From assembly GCA_003647095.1 (NCBI GenBank), contig QMME01000010.1, forward strand, positions 1-24,550: DNA of 24,550 bases, written 5' to 3'. Position numbers and translations under genes: made by a program. The notes beneath the pieces are model-generated. The model searched no databases. It was not told where the DNA came from and was given only the letters and a program-made list of their open reading frames with translations. Every line of letters begins with the position of its first letter. Within the stretch, counting starts at the first letter, position 1. Origin of the DNA: Deltaproteobacteria bacterium. Lineage in GTDB: Bacteria; Myxococcota; B64-G9. Positions 1 through 8,685 of the stretch are shown here, piece after piece.

Positions 1-1345
1 CCATCCGCAGCAAATAGCGAGGACGCACAAGGAAGCGGCCATAGGCCAGACGCCGCAACCACTCCAATTCGTGTCGTCCCAGCCAGGGGGTGGAGATGAC
101 CGCCTGGTTCGGTTCGAAGCGACTCCAGTCACGAGAGGCCAGAAACCCCTCTTCCTCTACCTGTCTCCACAGGGAAGTTCCCGGGAACGGCACCGCACAG
201 TAGAACTGGGCGTAGTCGGGATCCAACTCAAGAACGTAACCTATGCTCTTGAGTATCGAGCGCCTTGTCTCTCCCGGTACGCCCAAGACCAGGTGAGCCA
301 AGACCGGAATACCTGCCTGTTTGGCGGCATCCACGGCCGCGATCCCCTGGGCCACAGTGGTCCCTTTCTTCATGCGCTTCAGTATTTCCTGATCACCCGA
401 TTCAATACCGAAGGCTATGCCGCTACACCCCGCCGCCTTCATCAATCCGGCCAAGGGCAAATCAATTCCATCAACCCGCGAGTTGCACATCCAGCGTATC
501 GACAGACGACGCCGGATTATCTCCCGGCAAAACTCCTCCACCCATCCGGGAGAGATAGTGAAACAATCCGACCACATGACAACGTCGCGAAGAGAATACC
601 TATCGACGACATGCTGTATCTCGTCGACCACCTTCCCTACGCCGCGGAAGCGGGGCTTGCGTCCGTAGTACAGGTGTGCGGCACAGAAGCTGCAATCGTG
701 CGGGCATCCCCGCGAGGGAACCACCAGGGCATATGGCCTTGGAGGGAGCGGCAGCCGGTAATCGCCGGGAGGGAACAGTTCGCGGTCAGGTGGAAGCAGG
801 TCGTCAGGATTGTCGATAAAGGGTCTGTCCAGGTTGTGACACACCTTCCCCTCGCTCAGGTAAGACACTCCCAGAAGTCCCTCCAGAGTGTTCCCACTGC
901 TCAATCTTTCGGCCAGTTCGCTTACCGTGAGCTCCGGCTCAGCTCGAACCACGGAATCCAGGCGTGACTCGGTCAAGGTCTCGCCGGGGCGGGCGGTTAC
1001 GTGCAATCCAATCGCGGTGAGGTGTGCCGAACAACGGCTGGATACCTCTTCTACAAGTTGCAGATCCACCCAGTAGGTGGGAGTGGATATGTTGAACACC
1101 ACCAGGTCTGGATCAAGCGCCTCTACCTCTTGCAGTATTTCCTGCCCAGCCGAACTCACGGCGGCGTCACGTGCGTACACCACGTGTCCCCGGGCCCGCA
1201 ACTGAGCACCGATGTAGGCCAGGCTGATGGGGGGCAAGCTGTAAGCAAAAGACGACTGCCTCTGCTGGCATCTTCCCTCGCGGACGTATGCCCTGCCGGG
1301 AAGACCCGGGGGATTCAGCAGCAGGACTGTCAGCCGTCGTTTCAC
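1..1345 (-). CDS. B12-binding-domain radical SAM protein (C-terminus outside window)
   Basis: A minus-strand frame stays open from a GTG at 1345 to the left edge (448 codons), so the C-terminus is missing. The N-terminal ~190 residues look like the Rossmann-type cobalamin-binding domain of class B radical SAM enzymes (LNPPG near the start, then SLPPISLAYIGAQLRARGH). The SAM cluster motif is C214-P-H-D-C218-S-F-C221, followed further on by the usual FGIESGD and GVPGET family signatures. The GTG lies 2 bases after the stop of the upstream membrane gene, with a weak AGGAAG about 10 bases before it, so the two are probably co-transcribed. Members of this family methylate or rearrange unactivated carbons, for example in lipid, tetrapyrrole or natural-product synthesis. 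The substrate here is unknown. Family confidence is high; function is open. Confidence 0.9.
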   Translation of the reverse strand, partial: MKRRLTVLLLNPPGLPGRAYVREGRCQQRQSSFAYSLPPISLAYIGAQLRARGHVVYARDAAVSSAGQEILQEVEALDPDLVVFNISTPTYWVDLQLVEEVSSRCSAHLTAIGLHVTARPGETLTESRLDSVVRAEPELTVSELAERLSSGNTLEGLLGVSYLSEGKVCHNLDRPFIDNPDDLLPPDRELFPPGDYRLPLPPRPYALVVPSRGCPHDCSFCAAHLYYGRKPRFRGVGKVVDEIQHVVDRYSLRDVVMWSDCFTISPGWVEEFCREIIRRRLSIRWMCNSRVDGIDLPLAGLMKAAGCSGIAFGIESGDQEILKRMKKGTTVAQGIAAVDAAKQAGIPVLAHLVLGVPGETRRSILKSIGYVLELDPDYAQFYCAVPFPGTSLWRQVEEEGFLASRDWSRFEPNQAVISTPWLGRHELEWLRRLAYGRFLVRPRYLLRM

Positions 1346-1347
1346 GA

Positions 1348-2982
1348 CTATCCAGCTTCCTCGACGTCCCAATAATAAATCAAATGGTTTCCCTCAACTA
1401 CCCGATGGGGATGGTGCTCTTCCAGCAATCGTATCCAGCGCCGGAACCTTTGACAGCGACGAACGATGTAGACCGCCTGCCGGTTGATTCGATGTTTCGA
1501 GGGATCCACCGCGTAACCTATCTTCCTCAAGGCATCAACCAGATCCCGGTACTGCCCGTTTCCATGATTGGTAAAGCGCGACAACTCCCAGTAGATGGCT
1601 TCATTGGCCAGTTGGTACCTGTTCTTTATTCCGGAGCACTCATCATAGCGGAAGATCTGCATGTCGCTATAGACCGGCTGCCCGTGATAGAAGCCCTGCT
1701 CTGACAACCAGTGGAACAGACGATGGGACTGCCGGTGCTGTCTGTAGAAGTCTTCACCGTAGGCCATGCCGAGACACAATACCCCCATGCCGGAAACCAG
1801 CACAAGGATGCGGGCAAGGGATGCAGTGTTCATCCGCCACCTCTTCCCCAGGTACATCAGTATCGGCAGAAAGATGGCCACGGCGATGAACATCCAGCTT
1901 CCGGCCCCGGAAAACATACCGACCGCAAACGCCAATAGTGCCGCAATCATCCAGGTCAGTGCGTGATCATTTTCAAGTCCTTTGGCGGAAAGTATCGCCA
2001 CCAGCGGCAGGACAGCCACGTGATAACGCAGGGAAGCATTGAAGCCGAAAATGCGCTGGTACTGGAACAACGTCATCACGGCATAGATTGCCAGTGCGCT
2101 GACGAACAAGATCAATACCACCCGTTGGCGAATCCCGACGGCCAGCAAGGCCAGCACGCCCAATACTCCGAAATTGCACAGCAGCGATCTTTGCCAGTAT
2201 TCTCTCAGCCCGGCTGCAGTGGGAGAGTTGAAACTGATGGCCACGGGAATGTCGCTTGAGCTGGGGAAATTGTGTATCAACCAGAGCAAGTCTCCGTGGT
2301 ACCAGGCTCCCAGTACGATATATAAAGAGGGGAATGCCGCTGCCAGTAACACGAAGGAAATTCCTTGCCGGCGCCGGCGCCACAAGTCCCACCCCAGGAA
2401 AAACAACCATACAACCGCCAGTTCGTGTCTCACGAATGGCAACAGGCCCAGTACCAGGGCTCCGCTCTTCCGTCTTCCTGAGAAATACAACCACAGGAAC
2501 AGCGCCAGGAAAAATGCACCCTCCAGGTTGGCGAATCCCGAGACTGCAGCCACGAAGAATCCCCCACTCAACATGAGCATCCAACCTGCTGCAGCAGGTA
2601 TTCGCGTTCCCAGGTCCCTCGCAGTCAGGCAAACCAACAGTACCGTGGTGGCAGCAAGCCCGGCATGTACTACAAGAAACGCCTTGAACCCCAGGCGGGC
2701 GGTGGGCAAGTAAAGCAGTGCCAGCACCGGTTTTACCTTCAGCAGGAAAAATGCCGCCACCGGTTGCTGCCACAGCAATCTCGTCACGTCGTAGGTGAAT
2801 ATCCCTTCGTCGTGCAAGAAGGTATATTGCCAGGTAAACGGTAGATACAATACCAGCGCGGCCGCGAATAGAGCCCAGGGAGCAAGGGGGTGCTCAAAGA
2901 GCAATCCTTGCAGGTAACTCGCCAGGTTACACGTCCACTTACCGATGGTTTCGAAAGAATTCCTTTTCCCTGCCTGCATCAT
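1348..2982 (-). CDS. Polytopic membrane protein, GT-C-type glycosyltransferase-like
   Basis: The protein has about 544 residues and many hydrophobic helices (for example APWALFAAALVLYLP and VLALLYLPTARLG). An acidic HDEG motif (D58, E59) sits just after the first helix, where PMT/ArnT-type GT-C enzymes carry their catalytic acid. A soluble C-terminal segment of ~130 residues follows the last helix. GT-C enzymes use polyprenyl-phosphate sugars at the outer face of the membrane; donor and acceptor here are unknown. I prefer the ATG at 2982 because a perfect TATAAT lies 9 bases upstream of it. An in-frame start at 3018 would place the start codon upstream of that promoter box. The downstream B12 radical SAM gene follows 2 bases after the stop. 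Multi-pass character is certain; the GT-C assignment is moderate. Confidence 0.7.
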   Translation of the reverse strand: MMQAGKRNSFETIGKWTCNLASYLQGLLFEHPLAPWALFAAALVLYLPFTWQYTFLHDEGIFTYDVTRLLWQQPVAAFFLLKVKPVLALLYLPTARLGFKAFLVVHAGLAATTVLLVCLTARDLGTRIPAAAGWMLMLSGGFFVAAVSGFANLEGAFFLALFLWLYFSGRRKSGALVLGLLPFVRHELAVVWLFFLGWDLWRRRRQGISFVLLAAAFPSLYIVLGAWYHGDLLWLIHNFPSSSDIPVAISFNSPTAAGLREYWQRSLLCNFGVLGVLALLAVGIRQRVVLILFVSALAIYAVMTLFQYQRIFGFNASLRYHVAVLPLVAILSAKGLENDHALTWMIAALLAFAVGMFSGAGSWMFIAVAIFLPILMYLGKRWRMNTASLARILVLVSGMGVLCLGMAYGEDFYRQHRQSHRLFHWLSEQGFYHGQPVYSDMQIFRYDECSGIKNRYQLANEAIYWELSRFTNHGNGQYRDLVDALRKIGYAVDPSKHRINRQAVYIVRRCQRFRRWIRLLEEHHPHRVVEGNHLIYYWDVEEAG

Positions 2983-2991
2983 GGCTGGTCG

Positions 2992-2997
2992 ATTATA
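2992..2997 (-). promoter_or_regulatory. -10 box (TATAAT) for the leftward membrane/radical SAM operon
   Basis: A perfect TATAAT on the minus strand ends 9 bases before the ATG at 2982. No good -35 is seen at 16-18 bases (the best is TTGCTT at 15). The transcription start would fall within a few bases of the ATG, implying a leaderless or near-leaderless mRNA. No Shine-Dalgarno is present. Confidence 0.5.
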
Positions 2998-3005
2998 CCC
3001 CAACA

Positions 3006-3034
3006 TTGTCAAAAGCAACGTCGAGATCTAGAAT
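3006..3034 (+). promoter_or_regulatory. Sigma70-type promoter of nitrogenase-like module 1
   Basis: TTGTCA (3006-3011), a 17-base spacer and TAGAAT (3029-3034) give 5/6 matches at both boxes. Transcription would start near 3041, leaving a leader of ~46 bases before the TTG at 3087. The -35 lies within the region just upstream of the divergent TATAAT (2992-2997), so the two promoters are packed into about 45 bases and may be mutually exclusive or jointly controlled. Confidence 0.6.
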
Positions 3035-3072
3035 TCGTTGGTATTTTCCGCCCACATTTCGGGCCGGTGCAA

Positions 3073-3079
3073 AAGGAAG
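3073..3079 (+). promoter_or_regulatory. Ribosome binding site deciding the TTG start at 3087
   Basis: AAGGAAG lies 7 bases before an in-frame TTG at 3087. The frame is open further upstream to 3006, but a start there would coincide with the -35 box, so the TTG is preferred. Confidence 0.55.
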
Positions 3080-3086
3080 AAACAGG

Positions 3087-4433
3087 TTGACTGTACGCAC
3101 ACAGCAGACACCTTCGCTACATACGGCGGTACCCCACGAGCAGTCCTGGATACGACAGCTCGCCGCCGGTCTCGATCGGCGAGGACACCGCTGGCAGGCG
3201 TTGGTCCTGGCAGATGGCTACCTACGCGTTGAGGCCGACACGGCCGAAGGTACCCTCATCTTCGAGATACATCCCCGCGGCAAACTACAACAGGCAATGA
3301 GAATCGTCGGTAACCACTGCATATCCTACCGGGGTCGCGGTGATCTCACCCCGGCCGCCGTATATTGGCTGGATGGACTGGTAAACGCCATCGAAGACCT
3401 TTCCCCTGCTCCGCCGGCAAACCTTTCCGGTCACGCCGCCATGGTCAAACCGATTGGACTTCCCGAGAAGGTCTTGGAAAAGATGTTTCCCTTCATCACC
3501 GTTGAGCACTCCAGCATCAATAGGCACACGGAAGATTCCCCACGGGGTGAGATAACCGAGGTTCTGGTACGAGCCACTTCCCGCTGCAACCAACGCTGCG
3601 CCTTCTGCTCGGCTCCGGAACACGCCGAGCCTGATCCTCGTATTCTTGCCGCCAGCCTGCGGGCGGCGGCCGACCTGCTGCCGGGAGCCATGTTGTCGCT
3701 GACCGGCGGTGAACCGACACTGCGGAAAGATTTTTCCGCCCAGCTGGAGCTGGCATTGCGGCTTGATTTCTCCCGCATACAGATACAGACCAATGCCGTG
3801 ACCTTCGCTGAAAAACTGGATCCCGGATGCTGGCCGGCAGACGGGCGACTAACCTTCTTCGTATCACTGCACGCCGTGAACGCCGGGCTCTACGACGCCA
3901 TAACCTCCACCCACGGGCAACTCGATGCCGCCCTGGCCGGCATCCGCCGCCTGCTGGAGAGTAAAAGAGCTGTCACCATCAATACCGTCATCACCAGCCA
4001 CAACATCGACCATCTGGAGCAACTGGTAGGAGCCCTGCCCGAGCTGTTCCCCGGGCCCAACCGGCCACAGCTTCATTTCTCCACCCTGATCTGCCCCGAG
4101 TGGCGACCCCGCGCGGCGGAGTTCCTGGTGCCCTACCGGCAACTGGCGAAGGCCCTGCAACGGGCGGCCGCGGTGGCCGGGAAACTGGACCTGGAGACAC
4201 AGCCGCTGCTTGCCTCCACCCATGCCTCGCTGCCCGCCTGCCTGCTGCCGGCCCGGGCGCGCCGGCAGCGCCATCGCTACCACCTGGCCAGCGGTGAGAC
4301 CGGCTACGAGGATTATTCCCGGCCCTGGATAAAGGCCGCCGGCTGCCGGGAGTGCAGCCAGGATGGCGACTGCCTGGGTGTCCCCCGGGCTTATGCCCGC
4401 CGTTTCGGACTCGGCGAGTTGAAACCGATTTGA
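3087..4433 (+). CDS. Radical SAM protein with SPASM-like C-terminus, first gene of module 1
   Basis: 448 residues. An N-terminal segment (about W36-G83: beta-strand pattern, then FEIHPR and SYRG) resembles segments in D1, D2 and the SPL-like radical SAM of this window. The radical SAM core has C167-N-Q-R-C171-A-F-C174 and G207-G-E-P. C385 (LPACLLP) and C420-x2-C423-x5-C429 near the end probably bind one auxiliary [4Fe-4S] cluster, as in SPASM/twitch enzymes. It is a paralogue of the radical SAM gene at 8686, which heads module 2. It lies 75 bases upstream of H1 with no evident terminator between, so it is likely co-transcribed. A role in building or modifying a cofactor or subunit of the reductase is inferred, by loose analogy with NifB; it is not NifB by motif. 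An alternative is an enzyme acting on the same pathway substrate. Confidence 0.88.
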   Translation: MTVRTQQTPSLHTAVPHEQSWIRQLAAGLDRRGHRWQALVLADGYLRVEADTAEGTLIFEIHPRGKLQQAMRIVGNHCISYRGRGDLTPAAVYWLDGLVNAIEDLSPAPPANLSGHAAMVKPIGLPEKVLEKMFPFITVEHSSINRHTEDSPRGEITEVLVRATSRCNQRCAFCSAPEHAEPDPRILAASLRAAADLLPGAMLSLTGGEPTLRKDFSAQLELALRLDFSRIQIQTNAVTFAEKLDPGCWPADGRLTFFVSLHAVNAGLYDAITSTHGQLDAALAGIRRLLESKRAVTINTVITSHNIDHLEQLVGALPELFPGPNRPQLHFSTLICPEWRPRAAEFLVPYRQLAKALQRAAAVAGKLDLETQPLLASTHASLPACLLPARARRQRHRYHLASGETGYEDYSRPWIKAAGCRECSQDGDCLGVPRAYARRFGLGELKPI

Positions 4434-4494
4434 AAACACCGCCCGGCGCGGCTATTCTCACATTCCAGGCAACCAGGGAGTCCACCATTGTCAC

Positions 4495-4499
4495 AGGAG
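4495..4499 (+). promoter_or_regulatory. Ribosome binding site of H1
   Basis: AGGAG lies 9 bases before ATG 4509. An in-frame TTG at 4488 has a weaker GGGAG before it; the ATG also gives the normal NifH-type N-terminus. Confidence 0.6.
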
Positions 4500-4508
4500 C
4501 TGCCAAGC

Positions 4509-5342
4509 ATGAGCAAACCTCTGAAGATCGCGGTCTACGGCAAGGGGGGCATAGGCAAGTCTGTCATCGCCACGGCGTTATCGGCGGTCTTCGCCAAGCA
4601 GGGCCTGAAGGTGCTGCACGTGGGCTGTGATCCCAAAGCCGACTCGGCGGTACGCCTGCTCGAGCCGGGACAGAAGATCACCACGGTTCTCGAGGCCCTG
4701 AGCACCGGCAACAACGAAGGTACCGTGGCCGCATCCCAGCTGGTACACCAGGGACGACTGGGGATACATTGCTGCGAGTCCGGCGGACCACCACCCGGGC
4801 TGGGATGCGGTGGGCGGGGAGTCGCCCGCACCCTGGAATACCTGGAAGAGGCCGAGGTAATCGAGGGCGGCGACTACCAGGTGGTGGTCTTCGACGTCCT
4901 CGGTGACGTGGTCTGTGGCGGCTTCGCTGCTCCCCTGCGGGAAGGATTCGCTGAACTGGTGGTCATCGTCACCTCCGAGGAACCCATGGCGCTGTACGCC
5001 GCCAACAACATCTCCCGGGCCATCTCCGTTTACCAGGAAAACGGCGTGGCCCTGGCCGGCCTGGTGGGCAACATGCGCACCAACAGCAAGCAGGAAATGC
5101 AGATGCTCGAACAGTTCGCCGAGCGCCTGTCGACCCGCCTGCTGGCGGTGATTCCGCGTGACCGCAAGGTGCTGCAGGCCGAGCGGAGGCGCACGACGGT
5201 AGTGGAGTTCGCTCCCCAGGCACCGGCCAGCCAGGCCCTGGAGCAGCTGGCCGGGATACTGCAGGAACTGCACCCGGGCGAGATGCAGTTGCCCACCCCT
5301 CTCGACAACGACGAGTTCTACGCCTTTTGTGAGAAATGGTGA
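4509..5342 (+). CDS. Nitrogenase iron protein-like reductase, copy 1 (H1)
   Basis: 277 residues, the usual NifH/BchL size. Walker A is YGKGGIGKS (Y10-S18) and the switch region is CDPKADS (40-46). The two cysteines that hold the subunit-bridging [4Fe-4S] cluster are present: C100 in GLGCGGRGV and C136 in DVLGDVVCGGFA. Arg103 matches the arginine that is ADP-ribosylated in NifH. The motif ESGGPPPGLGCGGRG is closer to NifH (ESGGPEPGVGCAGRG) than to BchL or CfbC (GTGCGGY). It should be a homodimeric, ATP-driven electron donor to D1/K1. The gene overlaps D1 by 7 bases. Membership of the NifH superfamily is certain; the substrate of the complex is not known. Confidence 0.95.
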   Translation: MSKPLKIAVYGKGGIGKSVIATALSAVFAKQGLKVLHVGCDPKADSAVRLLEPGQKITTVLEALSTGNNEGTVAASQLVHQGRLGIHCCESGGPPPGLGCGGRGVARTLEYLEEAEVIEGGDYQVVVFDVLGDVVCGGFAAPLREGFAELVVIVTSEEPMALYAANNISRAISVYQENGVALAGLVGNMRTNSKQEMQMLEQFAERLSTRLLAVIPRDRKVLQAERRRTTVVEFAPQAPASQALEQLAGILQELHPGEMQLPTPLDNDEFYAFCEKW

Positions 5343-7216
5343 ACGAGGAGCACAAATCCCGGGATGCCGGCGGCTCGCCGGCTCCAGTGGCCATCGAGGG
5401 CAAGTGCCTGGCTGCCGGCGGGCGCAGCCGGAGGTTCTTCGGGCACCTGCTGGGTCTGCCTCGCAGCGGCGGCAAGTACCACGTACGGGCGGCAGCCTGG
5501 ATGGATCATGCCGTGGAGGTGGCCATCCCCACCGGCGACCGGCAGGAAGCCGTGTTCCGCATAGAACGCAGCACCGAGCAATCCGTGGGACTGATACGCA
5601 CCGGCGAACTGGTGCTGTACTTCCGTGGCCAGGACATTCCCGTGGATCTGGCAGAACTCATCGAGACCCACGCCCCGGAACAACTCGCCCGCCACACCAT
5701 CGAGAGCCTGGCCGAGCAACTCATGGCCGACCCCGAACTAGGCGATCCCGCCCAGCCCATGCCGGAATCAACAGAGCAGGAAAACCGGCCGGTGTCCCTG
5801 CTCGACACCTGGGGAACCGACGACGCCTGGGCCGATTTCTTCGCCGGCGGCGAGTTGGCCCGGGCACAGCTCGATTCCCTGGATCCCAGCTCACTGTTCA
5901 CCTTCATACAGCATTCGGACGCCGAATGCCTGCACGTCAATCCCCATACCGGCGGCTCGGTGGTCTGGCTCATCAACCACCCCTGGGACAACCGGATACG
6001 CCACGGCCAGGCCATCGGTGACCGGCTGGACCTGACCACGGCGGCCAGCGAGGGCATGATCACCTCCGACCTGGATGAAAACGACGTCATCATGGGCAAC
6101 CCGGGCAAGTTGCAACGACTACTGAAAAGGGCCGAACAGATTCACCAGCTCACAGGAAAACCTCTTTTCTTCAGCAATACCTGCACCCCGGTGGTCACCG
6201 GCGAAGACGTGGAGTCCACGGTCAAGCGTTTCGCGCGCCGCAGCGGTTGCCCCCTGCTCTACCTCACCGTAACTCCCCGTTCCATGGTAAACGTCTTCCA
6301 CGATGTCCTGGTCACCAGGCGCCTGCAAGCAGAGCAACACCGGCAAGAGCGGCCCGGAACCATCAACCTGGTAGGTTTCCGCTCCGATCCGGAGAGCGAG
6401 GAACTTCGCGGACTGCTGAACAAGCTGTCGATAGAGGTCAACTGCATCGTCATTCCCGACCTGGATTTCGAGCTCGTCGAACACATGCCGGCCGCGGAGG
6501 TTAACGTATTCTACCCCAACAAGCTGTGGCAGCATCTTTATGACCAGGTACAGTTTTCCTCGCGGGTGAGACCCCTCCAGCCACCGGCACCCTTCGGCAT
6601 CGACGGCACCCTGCAGTGGCTGGAGCAGATCGGCCGTGCCCTGGGTCGAGAGGAGTTCGATCTCCGCCCCGTGCGGGAACAAGCGGAGCAAGCCCGGCAG
6701 CAACTGCAACAGCTGGCACAGGATATCGACCAGTGCTGCCTGGGACTGGTGCTGCGGGCCGACGAGACCCACTTCCTGGCCGATCCCGGCAACACCTGGG
6801 GTGTACCGCTAATCGGCATGATCGAGGAGATGGGCTTCGGCCTGGACATCTTCCTCAAGGTCTCCGGGCGCGAGCAGGCGGCCCGGGCGGCCCGCCAGGT
6901 ACACACCTGCCTGCGCCGGCCGGAGCGTCACGTCATCAAGGCCTTCGACAGCATGACCGGCATGTTGGAACGCATCGAAAACAGCCGTGCCCAGGCCTTC
7001 TTCAGCGCCCATTTCTTCGACTGGCGAATTACCGGCAGCGGCAAGAACCTGTTTTCTCTGCAGCACTTCGAGATGGGCCTACGCGGGGTGGTGCGCACTG
7101 CCCGCAGGTTGTTGGGTATTTGTCGCACTCCCTACTACCAGCAACTGCACCAGCACCTGCGTCGCAGCCGAGCCGGCCTGTGGCCCGCCGGGCAGTTGGA
7201 AGGAGCGGCCAAGTGA
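5336..7216 (+). CDS. Nitrogenase component 1-like subunit D1 with N-terminal extension
   Basis: 626 residues, longer than NifD (~490) because of ~180 extra N-terminal residues. These include a beta-rich piece (about W55-G98) shared with D2 and two radical SAM proteins here. The component-1 core starts near residue 180. C198 (SDAEC) and C283 (SNTC-TPVVTGED) match the first and third cluster cysteines of NifD/BchN. The second one appears to be missing. Near the end, FDWR, GKN and QHFEMG (H577) are conserved with D2 and lie where NifD has its FeMo-co histidine loop, but I cannot show equivalence. The ATG overlaps the H1 stop, and the stop overlaps the K1 start. Probably forms a D1/K1 heterotetramer reduced by H1. 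Similarity to D2 is clear along the whole length. It is neither NifD nor BchN proper. Confidence 0.85.
   Translation: MVNEEHKSRDAGGSPAPVAIEGKCLAAGGRSRRFFGHLLGLPRSGGKYHVRAAAWMDHAVEVAIPTGDRQEAVFRIERSTEQSVGLIRTGELVLYFRGQDIPVDLAELIETHAPEQLARHTIESLAEQLMADPELGDPAQPMPESTEQENRPVSLLDTWGTDDAWADFFAGGELARAQLDSLDPSSLFTFIQHSDAECLHVNPHTGGSVVWLINHPWDNRIRHGQAIGDRLDLTTAASEGMITSDLDENDVIMGNPGKLQRLLKRAEQIHQLTGKPLFFSNTCTPVVTGEDVESTVKRFARRSGCPLLYLTVTPRSMVNVFHDVLVTRRLQAEQHRQERPGTINLVGFRSDPESEELRGLLNKLSIEVNCIVIPDLDFELVEHMPAAEVNVFYPNKLWQHLYDQVQFSSRVRPLQPPAPFGIDGTLQWLEQIGRALGREEFDLRPVREQAEQARQQLQQLAQDIDQCCLGLVLRADETHFLADPGNTWGVPLIGMIEEMGFGLDIFLKVSGREQAARAARQVHTCLRRPERHVIKAFDSMTGMLERIENSRAQAFFSAHFFDWRITGSGKNLFSLQHFEMGLRGVVRTARRLLGICRTPYYQQLHQHLRRSRAGLWPAGQLEGAAK
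7200..7205 (+). promoter_or_regulatory. Ribosome binding site of K1
   Basis: AAGGAG lies 7 bases before GTG 7213, which overlaps the D1 stop (GTGA). It fixes the K1 start inside a long open frame that extends much further upstream. Confidence 0.7.
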
Positions 7217-8574
7217 ACGGCTCGGATCGCAGGCTCCGTCAGGAGCTGGAGCGAATCATCGCCAACCTGGACGCAGACCAGGGAGAGGATTTCTCCATGC
7301 GGGTGGGCTACACCTACCTGCTGGGCGTCTACCTGGCAGTTAACGCCATCAGCGATGCCTTCCTGCTGGTGGAGGGGCCCGACTGCACCCACATGAAAAC
7401 CCAGTACATCCAGGGCAACCATGACTGGTTGTCCACCTTGACGTCGGTCTCCGGCCTGCACCGGGTGGCCAACACCGCCTTGCACCCATCGCTGATGAGC
7501 GAGTCCCGCGAGGCCAACCTGCGGGAGCGCCTGGAGCGCATGGCCGCTCACCCGGAAGTGACCGGCCTGCTGCTCACCGCCATGCCCATGGCTGCCATCA
7601 CCGGAGCCGATTACCAGCGCCTCTGCCGGCAGGTCTCGGCCGGCCACGGCAAGGAGGTGGTGAGCGTGCCTGGGCTGTCATTGAGCGGTGACTGGCTGGA
7701 TGGCTACGCCCGGGTGTTGAAGGCGCTGGCTCGCAGCATCGCACTGGAATCCTCACCCCAGCCGAACAAGGTGGCCATAGTCGGATACCTGCACGATCGC
7801 AACGAGGACGACCACCGGGCCAACCTGGAGGTACTGGGAGAAATGTTCCAGCGCCTGGGACTGGAGCTGGTATCGGTGTGGCTGGGCGGCCAGCGCTGGG
7901 GAGAACTGGGCCGAGTCGGCCGGGCCGGGACGGTCATTTCCCTCCCCTACGGACGCCAGGCCGCCCGCATAATCTGCCGTCGAAGTGGGGCCAAGCTGCT
8001 GGAATTACCGCTGCCGTTCGGCATGTCCGCCTGTGACCTCTGGTTGCGGGAACTGGGCGAGCACTTCGGCAGCCAAGCGCAGGCCGAAAGCTACCGTGAC
8101 GAGCAGCTATCCCGGCTGGCGCCACGACTTGAATGGCTGGTGCCGTTTCTTTTTCAGAACCTGCCAGTAGCCTACATTGGAGATCCCTACCTCCTGCCCG
8201 GTCTATACGACCTGCTACATTTGGTAGGAGCCGACCTGCGCCTGGCCATCGTCACCAACCGCCGCCACCACTTCAACCAGGCAGCCGTTTCCCTGCCAGG
8301 CGTCGAATGCCTGGTGTATCCTCGACAGCGAAATTTCATCCGTTTCCTGTTACGCCGAGCCTTGGAAGAAAACATCCGCCTGCTGGTCACCAACAACTAC
8401 GGTGCTGCCTTTCCCTTGCCCAGTACGGCGGTGGTGGAATTCGGGTTTCCCTCGGTGTTCTACCATGCGCTCTACCCTCGACCATTCCTGGGCTACCAGG
8501 GAATGCTGGCCATGCTGGATCGCTTGGCCAACAGCCTGAGAGCCGAGGAACTGGCCCGGTCCCGAAAAGTATGA
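7213..8574 (+). CDS. Nitrogenase component 1-like subunit K1
   Basis: 453 residues from a GTG that overlaps the D1 stop by 4 bases, so it is translationally coupled. The N-terminus has the component-1 pattern GVYLAVNAISDA, then VEGPDC with C58, equivalent to the first cluster cysteine of NifK/NifD. The next conserved site, normally TTCxxEVIGDD, reads TAMPMAAITGADY (around M124), so that cysteine is lost, as it is in K2. The C-terminus has the family signature FGFPS, then HALYPRPFLGYQG. The frame is open far upstream of 7213, but that stretch overlaps D1 and gives no recognisable protein. Together with D1 it keeps only three cluster cysteines. Asp57 next to C58 could be a fourth ligand, by analogy with the Asp ligand in BchB. 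Family assignment is good. Confidence 0.88.
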   Translation: MNGSDRRLRQELERIIANLDADQGEDFSMRVGYTYLLGVYLAVNAISDAFLLVEGPDCTHMKTQYIQGNHDWLSTLTSVSGLHRVANTALHPSLMSESREANLRERLERMAAHPEVTGLLLTAMPMAAITGADYQRLCRQVSAGHGKEVVSVPGLSLSGDWLDGYARVLKALARSIALESSPQPNKVAIVGYLHDRNEDDHRANLEVLGEMFQRLGLELVSVWLGGQRWGELGRVGRAGTVISLPYGRQAARIICRRSGAKLLELPLPFGMSACDLWLRELGEHFGSQAQAESYRDEQLSRLAPRLEWLVPFLFQNLPVAYIGDPYLLPGLYDLLHLVGADLRLAIVTNRRHHFNQAAVSLPGVECLVYPRQRNFIRFLLRRALEENIRLLVTNNYGAAFPLPSTAVVEFGFPSVFYHALYPRPFLGYQGMLAMLDRLANSLRAEELARSRKV

Positions 8575-8600
8575 TCCCCGGCCGTTGTGCGGTGTGTTTT

Positions 8601-8638
8601 CGGGGCTTGCCAACTCAACCCGCTGCCGCTCAGCCCCG
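8601..8638 (+). repeat. Inverted repeat between modules 1 and 2
   Basis: CGGGGCT (8601-8607) and AGCCCCG (8632-8638) can pair with a 24-base loop in the gap between K1 and the next radical SAM gene. No T run follows, so it is not a classical intrinsic terminator. It may attenuate read-through or be fortuitous. Confidence 0.3.
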
Positions 8639-8667
8639 CAGTCGCTCATGCAGCTGCAGGGAAAATC

Positions 8668-8676
8668 TGTTACAAT
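8668..8676 (+). promoter_or_regulatory. Extended -10 promoter of module 2
   Basis: TGT-TACAAT is a TGn-extended -10 box with 5/6 matches to TATAAT, ending 9 bases before ATG 8686. No convincing -35 or Shine-Dalgarno is visible. The predicted mRNA starts at or within a few bases of the ATG. Confidence 0.5.
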
Positions 8677-8685
8677 CTCCTGGCA

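Noticed and set aside
71..967. Long plus-strand open frame at the left end
   Set aside because: The minus strand over the same bases encodes a clear B12-binding radical SAM protein with CPHDCSFC and PGET motifs; the plus frame shows no recognisable family and is its shadow.
3006..3086. N-terminal extension of the module-1 radical SAM from 3006
   Set aside because: That start would coincide with the -35 box of a good promoter; TTG 3087 with AAGGAAG before it is preferred.
6616..7212. Upstream extension of the K1 frame by ~200 residues
   Set aside because: The extension overlaps D1, has low-complexity composition and no family pattern, while GTG 7213 has an AAGGAG site and the typical GTGA coupling.
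8575..8685. Intrinsic terminator between modules
   Set aside because: An inverted repeat is present but no T-run follows, so it was listed only as a repeat.
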